Source of the DNA: Alphaproteobacteria bacterium
Lineage (GTDB): Bacteria > Pseudomonadota > Alphaproteobacteria > UBA8366 > Aestuariispiraceae
NCBI GenBank assembly: GCA_030065235.1
Contig: JASJDC010000004.1
Location: 62,001 to 126,000 of the forward strand
Direction: 5' to 3'
Length of the DNA stretch: 64,000 nt
Position numbers and translations under genes: made by a program. Positions 54,932 through 63,058 of the stretch are shown one piece after another; position 1 is the stretch's first letter; each line of letters starts with the position of its first letter. The notes under the pieces were generated by a model. It saw nothing but the letters and a program-made list of their open reading frames with translations, did no database searches and had not been told where the DNA came from.

Positions 54932-55064
54932 CCGGACGCCGTAGCCTCGGGAGCTGGAAAGCTCGGCTTTTCCAAACGCGCTGAAACCGGTCGGTTTTGC
55001 GCTGCATCATTTCAGCCGGGCGGGGTGAACTCGCAAAAAAGCGGCATACGCGCCTTCTTTATCC

Positions 55065-55093
55065 TTGCGTCGAGTCGAAACCTGCCCCATATT
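55065..55093 (+). promoter_or_regulatory. Candidate promoter of the sRNA
   Basis: TTGCGT (55065-55070) and CATATT (55088-55093) are separated by 17 bases; a start about 7 bases further would fall at 55099-55101, exactly where the first hairpin of the RNA begins. Confidence 0.45.
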
Positions 55094-55098
55094 GTGCA

Positions 55099-55211
55099 TC
55101 GCAACATGTTCGGCCCTGACATGTTGCGGCGCATCAAGCCAACCGGCTTGCGCCTCTTTTGGGCGTTTCCTCCCTGAACTTGGGCCGCGATTTCTTCGCG
55201 GCCTTTTTTTT
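55099..55211 (+). ncRNA. Candidate trans-acting sRNA, alpha-r8/MmgR-like
   Basis: A transcript of about 113 bases is predicted from three consecutive hairpins ending in an intrinsic terminator. Hairpin 1 is GCAACATGT/ACATGTTGC (55101-55127, 9 perfect pairs). Hairpin 2 abuts it, GGCGC-(ATC)-AAGCC with GGCTT-GCGCC (55128-55154). Hairpin 3 is GGCCGCGA/TCGCGGCC followed by eight T (55183-55211). Between hairpins 2 and 3 the linker contains TTTCCTCCCT (55166-55175), an anti-Shine-Dalgarno-like sequence that I recall as the conserved core of alpha-r8/MmgR sRNAs, Hfq-bound regulators of PHB accumulation in Sinorhizobium. No plus-strand gene precedes the terminator after the phaA terminator. Position next to phaA fits a PHB role. 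Confidence 0.75.
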
Positions 55212-55261
55212 GGCGCTGGGCGGCAAAGCGTCCGGCCGGACCGCCGCCTGGCTCGTGACGC

Positions 55262-57577
55262 TCAATCGCAGCGCGACCAGCCGCAGGCGGCGCAGGCGTC
55301 ACAGCCTTCGGCGGAGACCAGGGCGCCCCCACAGCTTGGGCATTGCCGGGCTCGGAGCGACGGCGGCGTCGCGGAACCCACGGCGCGCGCCTCTCTGTCC
55401 GGCGGCGGCGCCGACCGGGTCGGTCCCGGCTCGACGAAACCGATATGGCGCAGATGCCCCTCGATCACCTCGCCGATCGCGGCCAGCAGGGACGGCACAT
55501 AACGGCCCTCCATCCAATAGCCGCCGCGCGGATCGAACACCGCCTTCAACTCCTCATGCACGAAAGAGACATCGCCGCCGCGCCGGAACACCGCGCTCAC
55601 CATACGGGTCAAAGCGACCGTCCAGGCGTAATGCTCCATATTCTTCGAGTTGATGAAGATCTCGAAGGGCCGCCGGCGGCCGTCCTGATCGAGATCGTTG
55701 ATCGTGATATAGATCGCGTGATCGGATTCCGGCCATTTGATCTTGTAGGTGGCGCCGGTCAGTGCGCCCGGCCGGTCCAAAGGTTCGGTCATATAGACGA
55801 CGCCGTCCGTCTCGCGCGGCGCGGCGCTGACCGCCGCCGCGGCGGCTTTTACTTGTTCGGTTTCGCTGTTTTCCGCATCGGCGGGCGCCGCCTCGAGCAC
55901 CGAGCCGCGCACCGCCGACGGCCGGTAGGTCGTACAGCCTTTGCACCCCATCTCATAAGCCTTGCGATAGACCGATTTGAAATCCTCGAAGCTGATATCG
56001 GCGGGCAAGTTGATGGTTTTTGAAATCGAACTGTCGATATAGCGCTGCGCCGCCGCCTGGATCGCCAAATGCGCGTCCGGCGAGAGCGCGGAGGCTGGCG
56101 CGAAAGCATCCGGCAAGTCCGCCTGTTCGCCATGCATGGCGCGGAACAAGCGATAGGCGTTGTTGCGCAACCGTTCCGTCCGGTGCGAGCCGTCGGCGTT
56201 GAGCACCTTTCGCGCCTGCTCCATCGCGAAAATCGGCTCTAGGCCGCTGGAGCAATTGTTCGCCAGCATCGAGATCGTCCCGGTCGGCGCAATTGAGGTC
56301 AGAAGCGCGTTGCGGATCCCATGTTCCTTGATGCCTTTCCGGATCGCGGCCGGCAGGTCCTGGATCGTCGGGCTTTCCAGGAACCGGGCGCGGTCCAGCG
56401 CCGGGAACGCGCCCTTCTCGCGGGCGAGATCGACCGAGGCGGCGTAGGCGCTGTCCCGCAGGGCCGCGAGCCATTGCTCGACCAACGCGACCGAGTCCGG
56501 CGATCCATAGCGGACGCCGACCATGGCGAACGCATCCGCCAGCCCGGTGACGCCCAACCCGATGCGCCGTTTCGCCTGCGCCTCTTTCCATTGCTCCGTC
56601 AGGGGAAAGCGGGACACATCGACGACATTGTCCAGCATCCGCACCGCCGTGCGGGTCAGCGACCGCAACGCCTCCAGATCCAGCGCGGCGGCCTCGCTGA
56701 AGGGCTCCGACACCAGAGCGGACAGATTGATCGACCCTAACAGACACGCGCCATAAGGCGGCAGCGGCTGCTCGCCGCAGGGATTGGTGGCGTGGATCGT
56801 CTCGCAATAGGCCAGATTGTTCCGCGCGTTGATCCGGTCGATGAAGATCACGCCGGGCTCGGCGTATTCGTAGGTCGCGCGGGCGATGCGCTCCCACAGA
56901 TCGGCCGCGCGCACGGTCTTGTGGACCCGGCCGTCGAAGACCAGCGGCCATTCGTCATCCGCCTCGACCGCCTGCATGAAAGCGTCGGTCGCCAGGACGG
57001 ACAGGTTGAAATTGGTCAACCGCCCGGCTTCCTGTTTGGCGGTGACGAACTCCTCGATATCAGGATGGTCGCAGCGCAGGGTCGCCATCATCGCGCCGCG
57101 CCGAGCGCCCGCGCTCATGATCGTGCGGCACATGGAATCCCAGACTTCCATGAACGAGACCGGCCCGGACGCATCGGCGCCGACGCCCTTTACCGCCGCG
57201 CCGCGCGGCCGCAGGGTCGAGAAATCGTAACCGATGCCGCCGCCCTGCTGCAGGGTCAGCGCGGCCTCGCGCAGATGCTGGAAGATGCCGCCGATATCGT
57301 CCGGGATCCGGCCCATGACGAAGCAATTGAACAGCGTGACAGTTCGGTCGGCCCCTGCGCCGGCCAAAATCCGGCCCGCCGGCATGAACTTGAACCCGTC
57401 GAGCGCATCTTCGAAACGGGCCTTCCAGCCAGGGTCCGCCTCGCCCGCCGCCAGCGCGCTTGCGACCCTAGACCAAGTAGATTGTAGGGTTTTATCCACA
57501 GGCGCGCCGTCAGGGTCGCACAGACGGTACTTTGTCTCCCAAATACGGCGCGACGGCTCGATCCATGCGGTGCTCAA
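55262..57577 (-). CDS. nrdJ: Adenosylcobalamin-dependent (class II) ribonucleotide reductase
   Basis: A 771-residue enzyme making deoxyribonucleotides with a B12 radical. FNCFVMG holds the first active-site Cys, LQQGGGIGYDFSTLRPRGA the loop, ATNPCGEQPLPPYGACLLGSINLS the central catalytic Cys and acid, and SIAPTGTISMLANNCSSGLEPIF the substrate-binding region. The C-terminal tail ends with CPSCGGALVSAEGCDACAACGWSRC, a zinc-ribbon-like swinging Cys region. Complete for the family. Two consensus DnaA boxes flank its start, one inside the first 30 codons. Divergent from nothing; MCP lies upstream on the same strand. Confidence 0.96.
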   Translation of the reverse strand: MSTAWIEPSRRIWETKYRLCDPDGAPVDKTLQSTWSRVASALAAGEADPGWKARFEDALDGFKFMPAGRILAGAGADRTVTLFNCFVMGRIPDDIGGIFQHLREAALTLQQGGGIGYDFSTLRPRGAAVKGVGADASGPVSFMEVWDSMCRTIMSAGARRGAMMATLRCDHPDIEEFVTAKQEAGRLTNFNLSVLATDAFMQAVEADDEWPLVFDGRVHKTVRAADLWERIARATYEYAEPGVIFIDRINARNNLAYCETIHATNPCGEQPLPPYGACLLGSINLSALVSEPFSEAAALDLEALRSLTRTAVRMLDNVVDVSRFPLTEQWKEAQAKRRIGLGVTGLADAFAMVGVRYGSPDSVALVEQWLAALRDSAYAASVDLAREKGAFPALDRARFLESPTIQDLPAAIRKGIKEHGIRNALLTSIAPTGTISMLANNCSSGLEPIFAMEQARKVLNADGSHRTERLRNNAYRLFRAMHGEQADLPDAFAPASALSPDAHLAIQAAAQRYIDSSISKTINLPADISFEDFKSVYRKAYEMGCKGCTTYRPSAVRGSVLEAAPADAENSETEQVKAAAAAVSAAPRETDGVVYMTEPLDRPGALTGATYKIKWPESDHAIYITINDLDQDGRRRPFEIFINSKNMEHYAWTVALTRMVSAVFRRGGDVSFVHEELKAVFDPRGGYWMEGRYVPSLLAAIGEVIEGHLRHIGFVEPGPTRSAPPPDREARAVGSATPPSLRARQCPSCGGALVSAEGCDACAACGWSRCD
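57492..57500 (+). promoter_or_regulatory. DnaA box inside the 5' end of nrdJ
   Basis: TTATCCACA, an exact match to the high-affinity DnaA box, lies in the coding region of nrdJ around codons 26-29. The flanking base makes TTTATCCACA, identical to the upstream box. Confidence 0.55.
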
Positions 57578-57869
57578 GACGCTTTCCTTTCCAAACGGCG
57601 TCCATGGACAGGGCCGACCGCCCGTCGAAAGACCCGGTTTGTACAGTCTAGCGGAGGGCGCGTATAAATACTATAATGTTCTTGCTTTGTTTTATCTTGG
57701 TCAATCGAGAAGGAGAACCGGCTCGCCGCCGCGCCGCCGCCCTTTGCGCCGACCCCAAAATTCGTGAGTCCTTCGGGGGATCGCACACAGCTTTATCCAC
57801 ACAGAGTGCGTGGGTATTATAGGCCGTTTCTCCGCCGCAGGCGAGGTATTCGAGAGAGGCCTCGCCGCC
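57578..57869 (-). other. nrdJ upstream region
   Basis: This 292-base gap between nrdJ and the chemoreceptor gene has no credible coding region. It contains an AT-rich patch near 57660-57710, a TATAAT on the minus strand at 57821-57816 without a good -35, and a perfect DnaA box. I found no convincing NrdR box and no cobalamin riboswitch B12 box. Confidence 0.5.
57793..57801 (+). promoter_or_regulatory. DnaA box upstream of nrdJ
   Basis: TTATCCACA matches the high-affinity DnaA box exactly. It is 216 bases upstream of the nrdJ start and in the same orientation as the box at 57492, 301 bases away. It is next to the minus-strand TATAAT at 57816-57821. Confidence 0.6.
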
Positions 57870-59411
57870 TTAAGCGATGACCTGCGATGCTTGCTTCAAT
57901 TGCCGTGCGGCGTCCTCGATCTCCGCTACGGCGACGGAGACATTCTGGGCGTTGGCGGCGATCTCGTTGACCCGGCTGGAGGCGGTCTGCATCGCGGATG
58001 ACATTTCCGTGGTGACGGTCGACTGCTCCTCGATCGCGGACGCGATCACCGACGTGGTCGAGTCCATCCGCTCGATGGTCTGGCCTACCGACTCGATGGC
58101 TTCGACCGAGGCGGCGGTCAATTCCTGGATGCTGGCGATTTGTGATGAAATCTCCTTGGTCGCCTGCGTCGTTTGACCGGCGAGGCTCTTCACCTCCGAC
58201 GCCACGACCGAGAAGCCCTTGCCGGCGTCCCCCGCCCGGGCCGCCTCGATCGTCGCATTCAAAGCCAGTAGATTCGTTTGATCGGCGATGTCGCGGATCA
58301 ATCCCATAACGCTGTGAATGCTCTCCGCCGCCTCCGAGAGCCGACGGATCGCCTGACCGGCCGTAGTTGATTTCGACACGGCCTCCGCCGCCACCTCGTT
58401 GGACCGCGCGACCTGCATTGTCGTCTCGCCGATCGAACTCGCCATCTGCTCAAGCGCCGAGGCTACTGTCTGCACATTCTCGGACGTTTCCTGCGCCGCT
58501 TTCGACGTGTCGGAGATCGATGAACTGACGTTGCTGAGGCCGGCGTTCACGCTGGTCAAATCTTGATCGATCTGGCTGACCGCGCGATCCCGGCCTTGTT
58601 TGTCCAGGACTTCCTGGGTGATGTCGGTTGCGAATTTGACGATCTTGAAAGGCTTTCCCTGCGCATCAAAAATCGGATTGTAGGACGCGCGGATCCAAAT
58701 CTCCTTGCCGCCCTTTCCAATGCGTTTGTATTCGGCGCTGAAATACTCGCCGCCGCGCAGGCGCTCCCAGAACTCGGCATAATCACGGCTCGCCGCATAG
58801 CTCGGCTCAGCGAATATGCGATGATGCTCGCCCTGTATCTCCTCCAGCGTGTAGCCCATCGTCGCCAGGAACAAATCGTTGGCGTCTTGAATGACGCCGT
58901 CCAGATCGAACGCGATCACGGCTTGCGCGCGGTTGATCGCCGTAATCTGCCCGTGCGCGTCCGCCGCCGATAGTTTCTGGGCGGTAATGTCGGTGGCGAA
59001 CTTGATGACCTTATGGACCTGGCCCGACCGGTCGAAGATCGGATTGTAGGAGGCCTGAATCCAGATCTCAGACCCGTCTTTCCTCAGCCGCGGATACTCA
59101 GCGGCGAACGTCTCTCCCGCGGCCAGCCGTTTCCAGAAATCGGCGTATTCCGCACCTTCAGAGTAGGTCTTTTCCACGAACATGCTGTGGTGGCGCCCCT
59201 TGATTTCATCCAGGCGATAGCCGACCGCCGCCAGAAACGCGTCGTTCGCCCAAAGAATGACGCCGCCGGGCTCGAACTGAATCACCGCGTGGGAGCGATT
59301 GATCGCGTCCCATATGGCCTGCGCCTCGCCCAGAGTCGGTTTATGCTTGGATTCTGTCGAGGCCGGGCGGGCGCCTTCGCGCGCGCGCCCAATGGGAAAG
59401 ACGTTGATCAT
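57870..59411 (-). CDS. Soluble PAS-PAS methyl-accepting chemotaxis protein
   Basis: A 513-residue chemoreceptor without membrane segments. Two PAS domains with PAC motifs (about residues 35-145 and 155-268) are tandem copies: [28 protein letters not shown] and [28 protein letters not shown] recur 122 residues apart. The MCP signalling domain has [37 protein letters not shown], the CheA/CheW hairpin. There is no C-terminal CheR pentapeptide. The receptor probably senses redox or a small ligand through heme- or flavin-binding PAS domains, which is inferred. An AT-rich promoter lies upstream. Confidence 0.93.
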   Translation of the reverse strand: MINVFPIGRAREGARPASTESKHKPTLGEAQAIWDAINRSHAVIQFEPGGVILWANDAFLAAVGYRLDEIKGRHHSMFVEKTYSEGAEYADFWKRLAAGETFAAEYPRLRKDGSEIWIQASYNPIFDRSGQVHKVIKFATDITAQKLSAADAHGQITAINRAQAVIAFDLDGVIQDANDLFLATMGYTLEEIQGEHHRIFAEPSYAASRDYAEFWERLRGGEYFSAEYKRIGKGGKEIWIRASYNPIFDAQGKPFKIVKFATDITQEVLDKQGRDRAVSQIDQDLTSVNAGLSNVSSSISDTSKAAQETSENVQTVASALEQMASSIGETTMQVARSNEVAAEAVSKSTTAGQAIRRLSEAAESIHSVMGLIRDIADQTNLLALNATIEAARAGDAGKGFSVVASEVKSLAGQTTQATKEISSQIASIQELTAASVEAIESVGQTIERMDSTTSVIASAIEEQSTVTTEMSSAMQTASSRVNEIAANAQNVSVAVAEIEDAARQLKQASQVIA

Positions 59412-59501
59412 ACGGTCCTGCCGAAAAGGGTTTGGATTTCTACCAACCCGACCGCGTCCGTCGGATCGGTTCCATAGAAACGAGCAATTATTAATAAAAC
59501 A

Positions 59502-59529
59502 ATAATATTTTAATATAATGAGAGTTCAA
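59502..59529 (-). promoter_or_regulatory. Candidate promoter of the chemoreceptor gene
   Basis: On the minus strand TTGAAC (59529-59524) and TATTAT (59507-59502) are 16 bases apart in a strongly AT-rich stretch, about 90 bases before the start codon. Confidence 0.4.
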
Positions 59530-59575
59530 GGATCGGCTGGCGGCGTCTTCTGCGATTACGCCCTTGGCGCCGGCG

Positions 59576-60280
59576 CTAAGCCTGATTCAGCGCGGCGCTT
59601 TCCGTCTCAATGGCGGTTTCCAGCCGTGTCATGAACTCACGGCGCGTCAAACCGGGCGGAATCGCCGGCAGATAGCTGAACACGATCCGGCCGGGCCGGA
59701 CGCGCCAGATCGATTTCGGCCAGCACAATCCGGAATTCAGCGCCGCCGGTACTACCGGCGCGGCCGAGTCGCTGTAGATCGCCGCGACGCCGGGATGATA
59801 TCTCAGCCCTTGGCCGGGTGCGGTCCGCGTGCCTTCGGGAAAGATCACCACAATCCGGCCCTGTTCGAGCGCAGCGCGCGTCTGTTGGATGAGCATCTTC
59901 AAGGCTGACGCGCCGGCGTCGCGATCGATGGCGATCTCGCCGATCGCCTTCAAGTACCGGCCGAACAGCGGAATCTCGGACAGTTCCTTCTTCAGCACAA
60001 AGGCTGGAAAATCCAGCGGCGCGTTCAGCGCCAGGGTCTCCCAGGTCGATTGGTGCTTGCAGGCGAGGATAAACGGCCGCGGCGGCAGGCTCTCGACGCC
60101 GCGCCATTCCCAACGCACACCGCCGAAGACCCGCAACCCGACCATGACCCCATTCAGCCAGAAACGACAGGCCGCCAGAAACAAGGGCCGCGGCAATAGG
60201 ATCGAGGGAATGATCACGATCACCGTGGCGACGGTGAAAGCATAGAAATAGACGCCGAAAAACAAACCTCTGACGGTCAT
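59576..60280 (-). CDS. plsC: 1-acyl-sn-glycerol-3-phosphate acyltransferase
   Basis: A 234-residue membrane-associated acyltransferase with N-terminal hydrophobic segments (FFGVYFYAFTVATVIVIIPSIL). Motif I is KHQSTWETLAL, where the usual HX4D has Glu in the last position, and motif III is VIFPEGTRTAPGQ. It makes phosphatidic acid for phospholipid synthesis. The D-to-E variant occurs in related alphaproteobacterial proteins as I remember. It is the last gene of the ftsE-ftsX-DUF218-plsC run on this strand, 46 bases after the DUF218 gene. Confidence 0.88.
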   Translation of the reverse strand: MTVRGLFFGVYFYAFTVATVIVIIPSILLPRPLFLAACRFWLNGVMVGLRVFGGVRWEWRGVESLPPRPFILACKHQSTWETLALNAPLDFPAFVLKKELSEIPLFGRYLKAIGEIAIDRDAGASALKMLIQQTRAALEQGRIVVIFPEGTRTAPGQGLRYHPGVAAIYSDSAAPVVPAALNSGLCWPKSIWRVRPGRIVFSYLPAIPPGLTRREFMTRLETAIETESAALNQA

Positions 60281-60326
60281 GGACTCCTCACCAGATAGGC
60301 CCGTTCGGTGACCGGCGCGGGCCTGT

Positions 60327-60992
60327 TCACAGGCTCTGAACCAGGCGCACGACGCCCAAGCGCGCCACGCTGAGCAGGGTTTTGGTATACTCGCCGGCGA
60401 TAAACAACGCCGTCCCCGGGAATTTATACCATTCCCGCGAGCGCACGTTCCCCGGAAAGACCGGATGCGGCGTGACTGTCAGCTCCGGCGCCAGGATGCG
60501 GAACTCCAACAGGCTACGCGGCATGTGATAGTCGGCGGTGACCAGCCGGATCGACTGAAAACCGGATCGGCGCGCCCATTCGGCGGACTCGGCCGCGTTG
60601 CCGCGCGTGTTGCCGGCGAGATAGCCGAGTTCAATACAGCAGGCCACCCGCGCGGGATCCTGTTGCGAGACGCGCAGCAACTCCGCGACATCAACGCCTC
60701 GATGCACGCCGGACACGAAGAGCTTGCGCCCGGCCCCGCGCTCAAGCAGGGCGAGGCCGGTCTTCAGCCGCTGCGCGCCGCCGGTCAGCACGACCAGGCC
60801 GTCCGATTTCTCAGCCTGTTCGATCATCGCCTCGGCGGTTTGCGATTCTTCCGGCAGCGCGTCGACGAACATCAGAAATCCGACGGCCCAGAGCGCCGCG
60901 ATCAGGCCAACCGCCGCGCCGGCGATGCGCAGATAGCGCCGCCGGCGCGTATGCCGCGGGCGTAGAGCGCCTGATGGCCGGAACGCACCCAT
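60327..60992 (-). CDS. YdcF/DUF218 family membrane protein
   Basis: A 221-residue protein with one N-terminal membrane anchor (about residues 25-45). The DUF218 domain includes DGLVVLTGGAQRLKTGLALL, FVSGVHRG and GNAAESAEWARRSGFQSIRLVTADYHMPRSLLEFRILAPE. Members (ElyC, SanA, YdcF) are linked to envelope integrity and undecaprenyl phosphate or cell-wall metabolism in other bacteria. ATG 60992 is chosen; an upstream TTG would overlap ftsX. It lies 32 bases after ftsX, suggesting co-transcription with envelope genes. Confidence 0.8.
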   Translation of the reverse strand: MGAFRPSGALRPRHTRRRRYLRIAGAAVGLIAALWAVGFLMFVDALPEESQTAEAMIEQAEKSDGLVVLTGGAQRLKTGLALLERGAGRKLFVSGVHRGVDVAELLRVSQQDPARVACCIELGYLAGNTRGNAAESAEWARRSGFQSIRLVTADYHMPRSLLEFRILAPELTVTPHPVFPGNVRSREWYKFPGTALFIAGEYTKTLLSVARLGVVRLVQSL

Positions 60993-61024
60993 CTCGCCGC
61001 TACCCGATCCCGCCCGCCATACGC

Positions 61025-61942
61025 TCAATCCATGCGCCTGAGGCGCGCGAAGACGGTGATCCGGGTCGCGATCATGCTAACCGCCGCGATGGCCGCCGGG
61101 GCGACCGCCGTCAACCCGATCAGCGCGCCGATCAAAAACGGCGAGGCCGCGCTCGGCCCTGCCGCGGTCAAGGCCGCCATGTCGCCGCGCAACATCTCGC
61201 CGGAGCGGAGCACCAGAACGGTCAGGCCGGTCGCGCAAAGCGCCCCGGGCGCGGCGCCCAGCAACGCCAGGATGAAAACCCGCTTCTGAAACTGGCCGGC
61301 GATATAGCCGTCTTTGGCGCCGATCAAATGCAAGAGCTCCACCGTCGGGGCATGGGCGGCCAGACTGCCCCGTGTGGCGAAGGCGATCATCGCCACCGCC
61401 GCGCCGACAACGACCCCCGCCACCGTCAACGCGACCCATTGCAAGACCGCGATGAACCCGGTGACCCGGGCGCGCCAGACGCCGTGATCGTCGGCCCGGC
61501 CGCCCACCGCCTCCGCCAGACGCAGATTCAGCGCGTCAAGGTCGATCGACGCGCCTGGCGCCAAGGTCACATCGATCAGTTTCGGAAAGGGCAGGGTCGG
61601 CAGGCTGGATTGCGCCCCAAGCCAGGGCTCGATCAAGGCGTCGAGCTCCGCGTCGCTGACCGGCGCGGCGGAGACGACGCCCGGCGTCTCCTTCAGCACC
61701 CGGATCGCCGCCTTGACCCGATCCTGCAACGCCGCGTCGCCTTCTCGTTCGCGCGCCGGCAATTCGACCGTCAAGGCGGTCTCCAGCGCGCCGGTCCATT
61801 GCCTGGACAGGTCGCTCAGAACGATCAGCCCGGCCAAGGCCAGGGTCGCGACGAAGGTTAGAAAACCGACGATCCAGGGCAGGAAACGCGTCGATTCATC
61901 CGACGACAGCGGCAGATCCGAACGGAAAGAAGACAGACTCAT
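61025..61942 (-). CDS. ftsX: FtsX, ABC-type cell-division permease
   Basis: A 305-residue membrane protein with four transmembrane segments: one near the N-terminus (PWIVGFLTFVATLALAGLIVL), then ALTVAGVVVGAAVAMIAFA, ILALLGAAPGALCATGLTV and IGALIGLTAVAPAAIAAVSMI. A periplasmic domain lies between the first and second. With FtsE it controls cell-wall hydrolase activation at the septum. The start MSLSSFRSD is chosen because the upstream in-frame extension overlaps ftsE. It begins 14 bases after ftsE. Confidence 0.88.
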   Translation of the reverse strand: MSLSSFRSDLPLSSDESTRFLPWIVGFLTFVATLALAGLIVLSDLSRQWTGALETALTVELPAREREGDAALQDRVKAAIRVLKETPGVVSAAPVSDAELDALIEPWLGAQSSLPTLPFPKLIDVTLAPGASIDLDALNLRLAEAVGGRADDHGVWRARVTGFIAVLQWVALTVAGVVVGAAVAMIAFATRGSLAAHAPTVELLHLIGAKDGYIAGQFQKRVFILALLGAAPGALCATGLTVLVLRSGEMLRGDMAALTAAGPSAASPFLIGALIGLTAVAPAAIAAVSMIATRITVFARLRRMD

Positions 61943-61956
61943 GCGCCCGGAAAGCC

Positions 61957-62763
61957 CTAGCGCGATTGGCCGAGCGCGTCTTCGATCGAGCGTCGGAACG
62001 TCCTTGCCTGACCGCCCGCATCTGCCTGTCGCGCCTTCTGTTGCGTCCCGGGACGAGCCGCAGGACCGGTCTCGGAGTCGGGCCAATCCGGTCGATCCTC
62101 CACCGTCAGCCCGCCGTCGCGCAGCCGCATCACCGGATGGCCGAACCGCTCGACAAGGCTGCGGTTGTGGGTCGCGATCACCACGGTGGCGCCCATCCGG
62201 TGCAATTCCTCGAACAGATAGAGCAGTCGGACCGCGATCGCATCATCGACATTGCCGGTCGGCTCATCCGCCAGCAACAGGTCCGGCCGGCCGATCACCG
62301 CCCGGGCGATCGCCGCCCGCTGTTTCTGCCCGCCGGACAGGGTCGGCGGCGCGGCGTTCTGCTGATCCTCAAGGCCGACCCAGTTCAACAGTTCCGACAC
62401 ATGCCGTTTGACCAGAGTCTCTTCGACATGGTTCACCCGCAACGGCAAGGCCACATTGTCGAACGTCGAGAGGTGATCAAGCAGGCGGAATTCCTGAAAC
62501 ACCACGCCGACCCGGCGTCGCACTTCCGGCAGTTCGTCACGGTCGAGCGCGGCGGCGTTCCGATCGAACAACGTGATCACGCCGCGCGTCGGGCGGTGCG
62601 CCAGATACATCAGTTTCAAAAGGGTCGATTTACCTGCGCCGCTGGCCCCGGTCAGGAAATGGAACGAGCCGGGCTTCAGCTCAAACGATAGATTGCGCAG
62701 AACCTCCGGCCCGGCGCCATAGCGCATTCCGACATTCTCAAATCGAATCACTGGCGACTCCAA
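61957..62763 (-). CDS. ftsE: FtsE, ABC-type cell-division ATPase
   Basis: A 268-residue ABC ATPase. Walker A TGASGAGKST, Q-loop VFQEFRLLDHLS, signature LSGGQKQRAAIARA, Walker B LLLADEPTGNVD and the H-loop VIATHN are complete and FtsE-like (FRLLDHLSTFDNVALPL). The C-terminal 35-40 residues after VMRLRDGGLTVED form an Arg/Ala/Gln-rich tail beyond the usual FtsE length. It partners FtsX in divisome regulation. It is first in its operon and divergent from the zinc-ribbon gene. Confidence 0.94.
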   Translation of the reverse strand: MESPVIRFENVGMRYGAGPEVLRNLSFELKPGSFHFLTGASGAGKSTLLKLMYLAHRPTRGVITLFDRNAAALDRDELPEVRRRVGVVFQEFRLLDHLSTFDNVALPLRVNHVEETLVKRHVSELLNWVGLEDQQNAAPPTLSGGQKQRAAIARAVIGRPDLLLADEPTGNVDDAIAVRLLYLFEELHRMGATVVIATHNRSLVERFGHPVMRLRDGGLTVEDRPDWPDSETGPAARPGTQQKARQADAGGQARTFRRSIEDALGQSR

Positions 62764-63058
62764 GCCGCGGCGGCGCGCGCGGCGATTGTCGCGGGACGCC
62801 GATCCGTCCTATGGCGACGACCGTAATCAGGGCCCGGCGCGTCCGCAAGACAAGCCGGCGCGAAAGATCGGTTTTCGCGGCGTTATCATGGGCTTAGAAC
62901 TCGCGCCGGCGGCGAGGGCAAGGCCGGCGGCGAGGCCGTGGCCACCGTGCCTGCGCGCCCGAGTCGCCGGCCCAGGGGGCCGCCTTGCGCCGAATAGACC
63001 CGACGCCTATAAGATTCTTCTGTTATCGAGCCCTCAGACCGACCGAGTCGCCACGCCG

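Noticed and set aside
57689-57703. A third DnaA box (TTTTATCTTGG)
   Set aside because: It matches TTATNCACA at too few positions.
57492-57801. A replication origin
   Set aside because: Only two DnaA boxes, no AT-rich unwinding element beside them and no hemE, parAB or dnaA gene nearby. Control of nrdJ is the simpler reading.
57578-57869. NrdR boxes or cobalamin riboswitch before nrdJ
   Set aside because: I looked for the paired ACACTATATATAGTGT-like boxes and for the B12 box, and found neither; TACTATAATG at 57669 is only a partial match.
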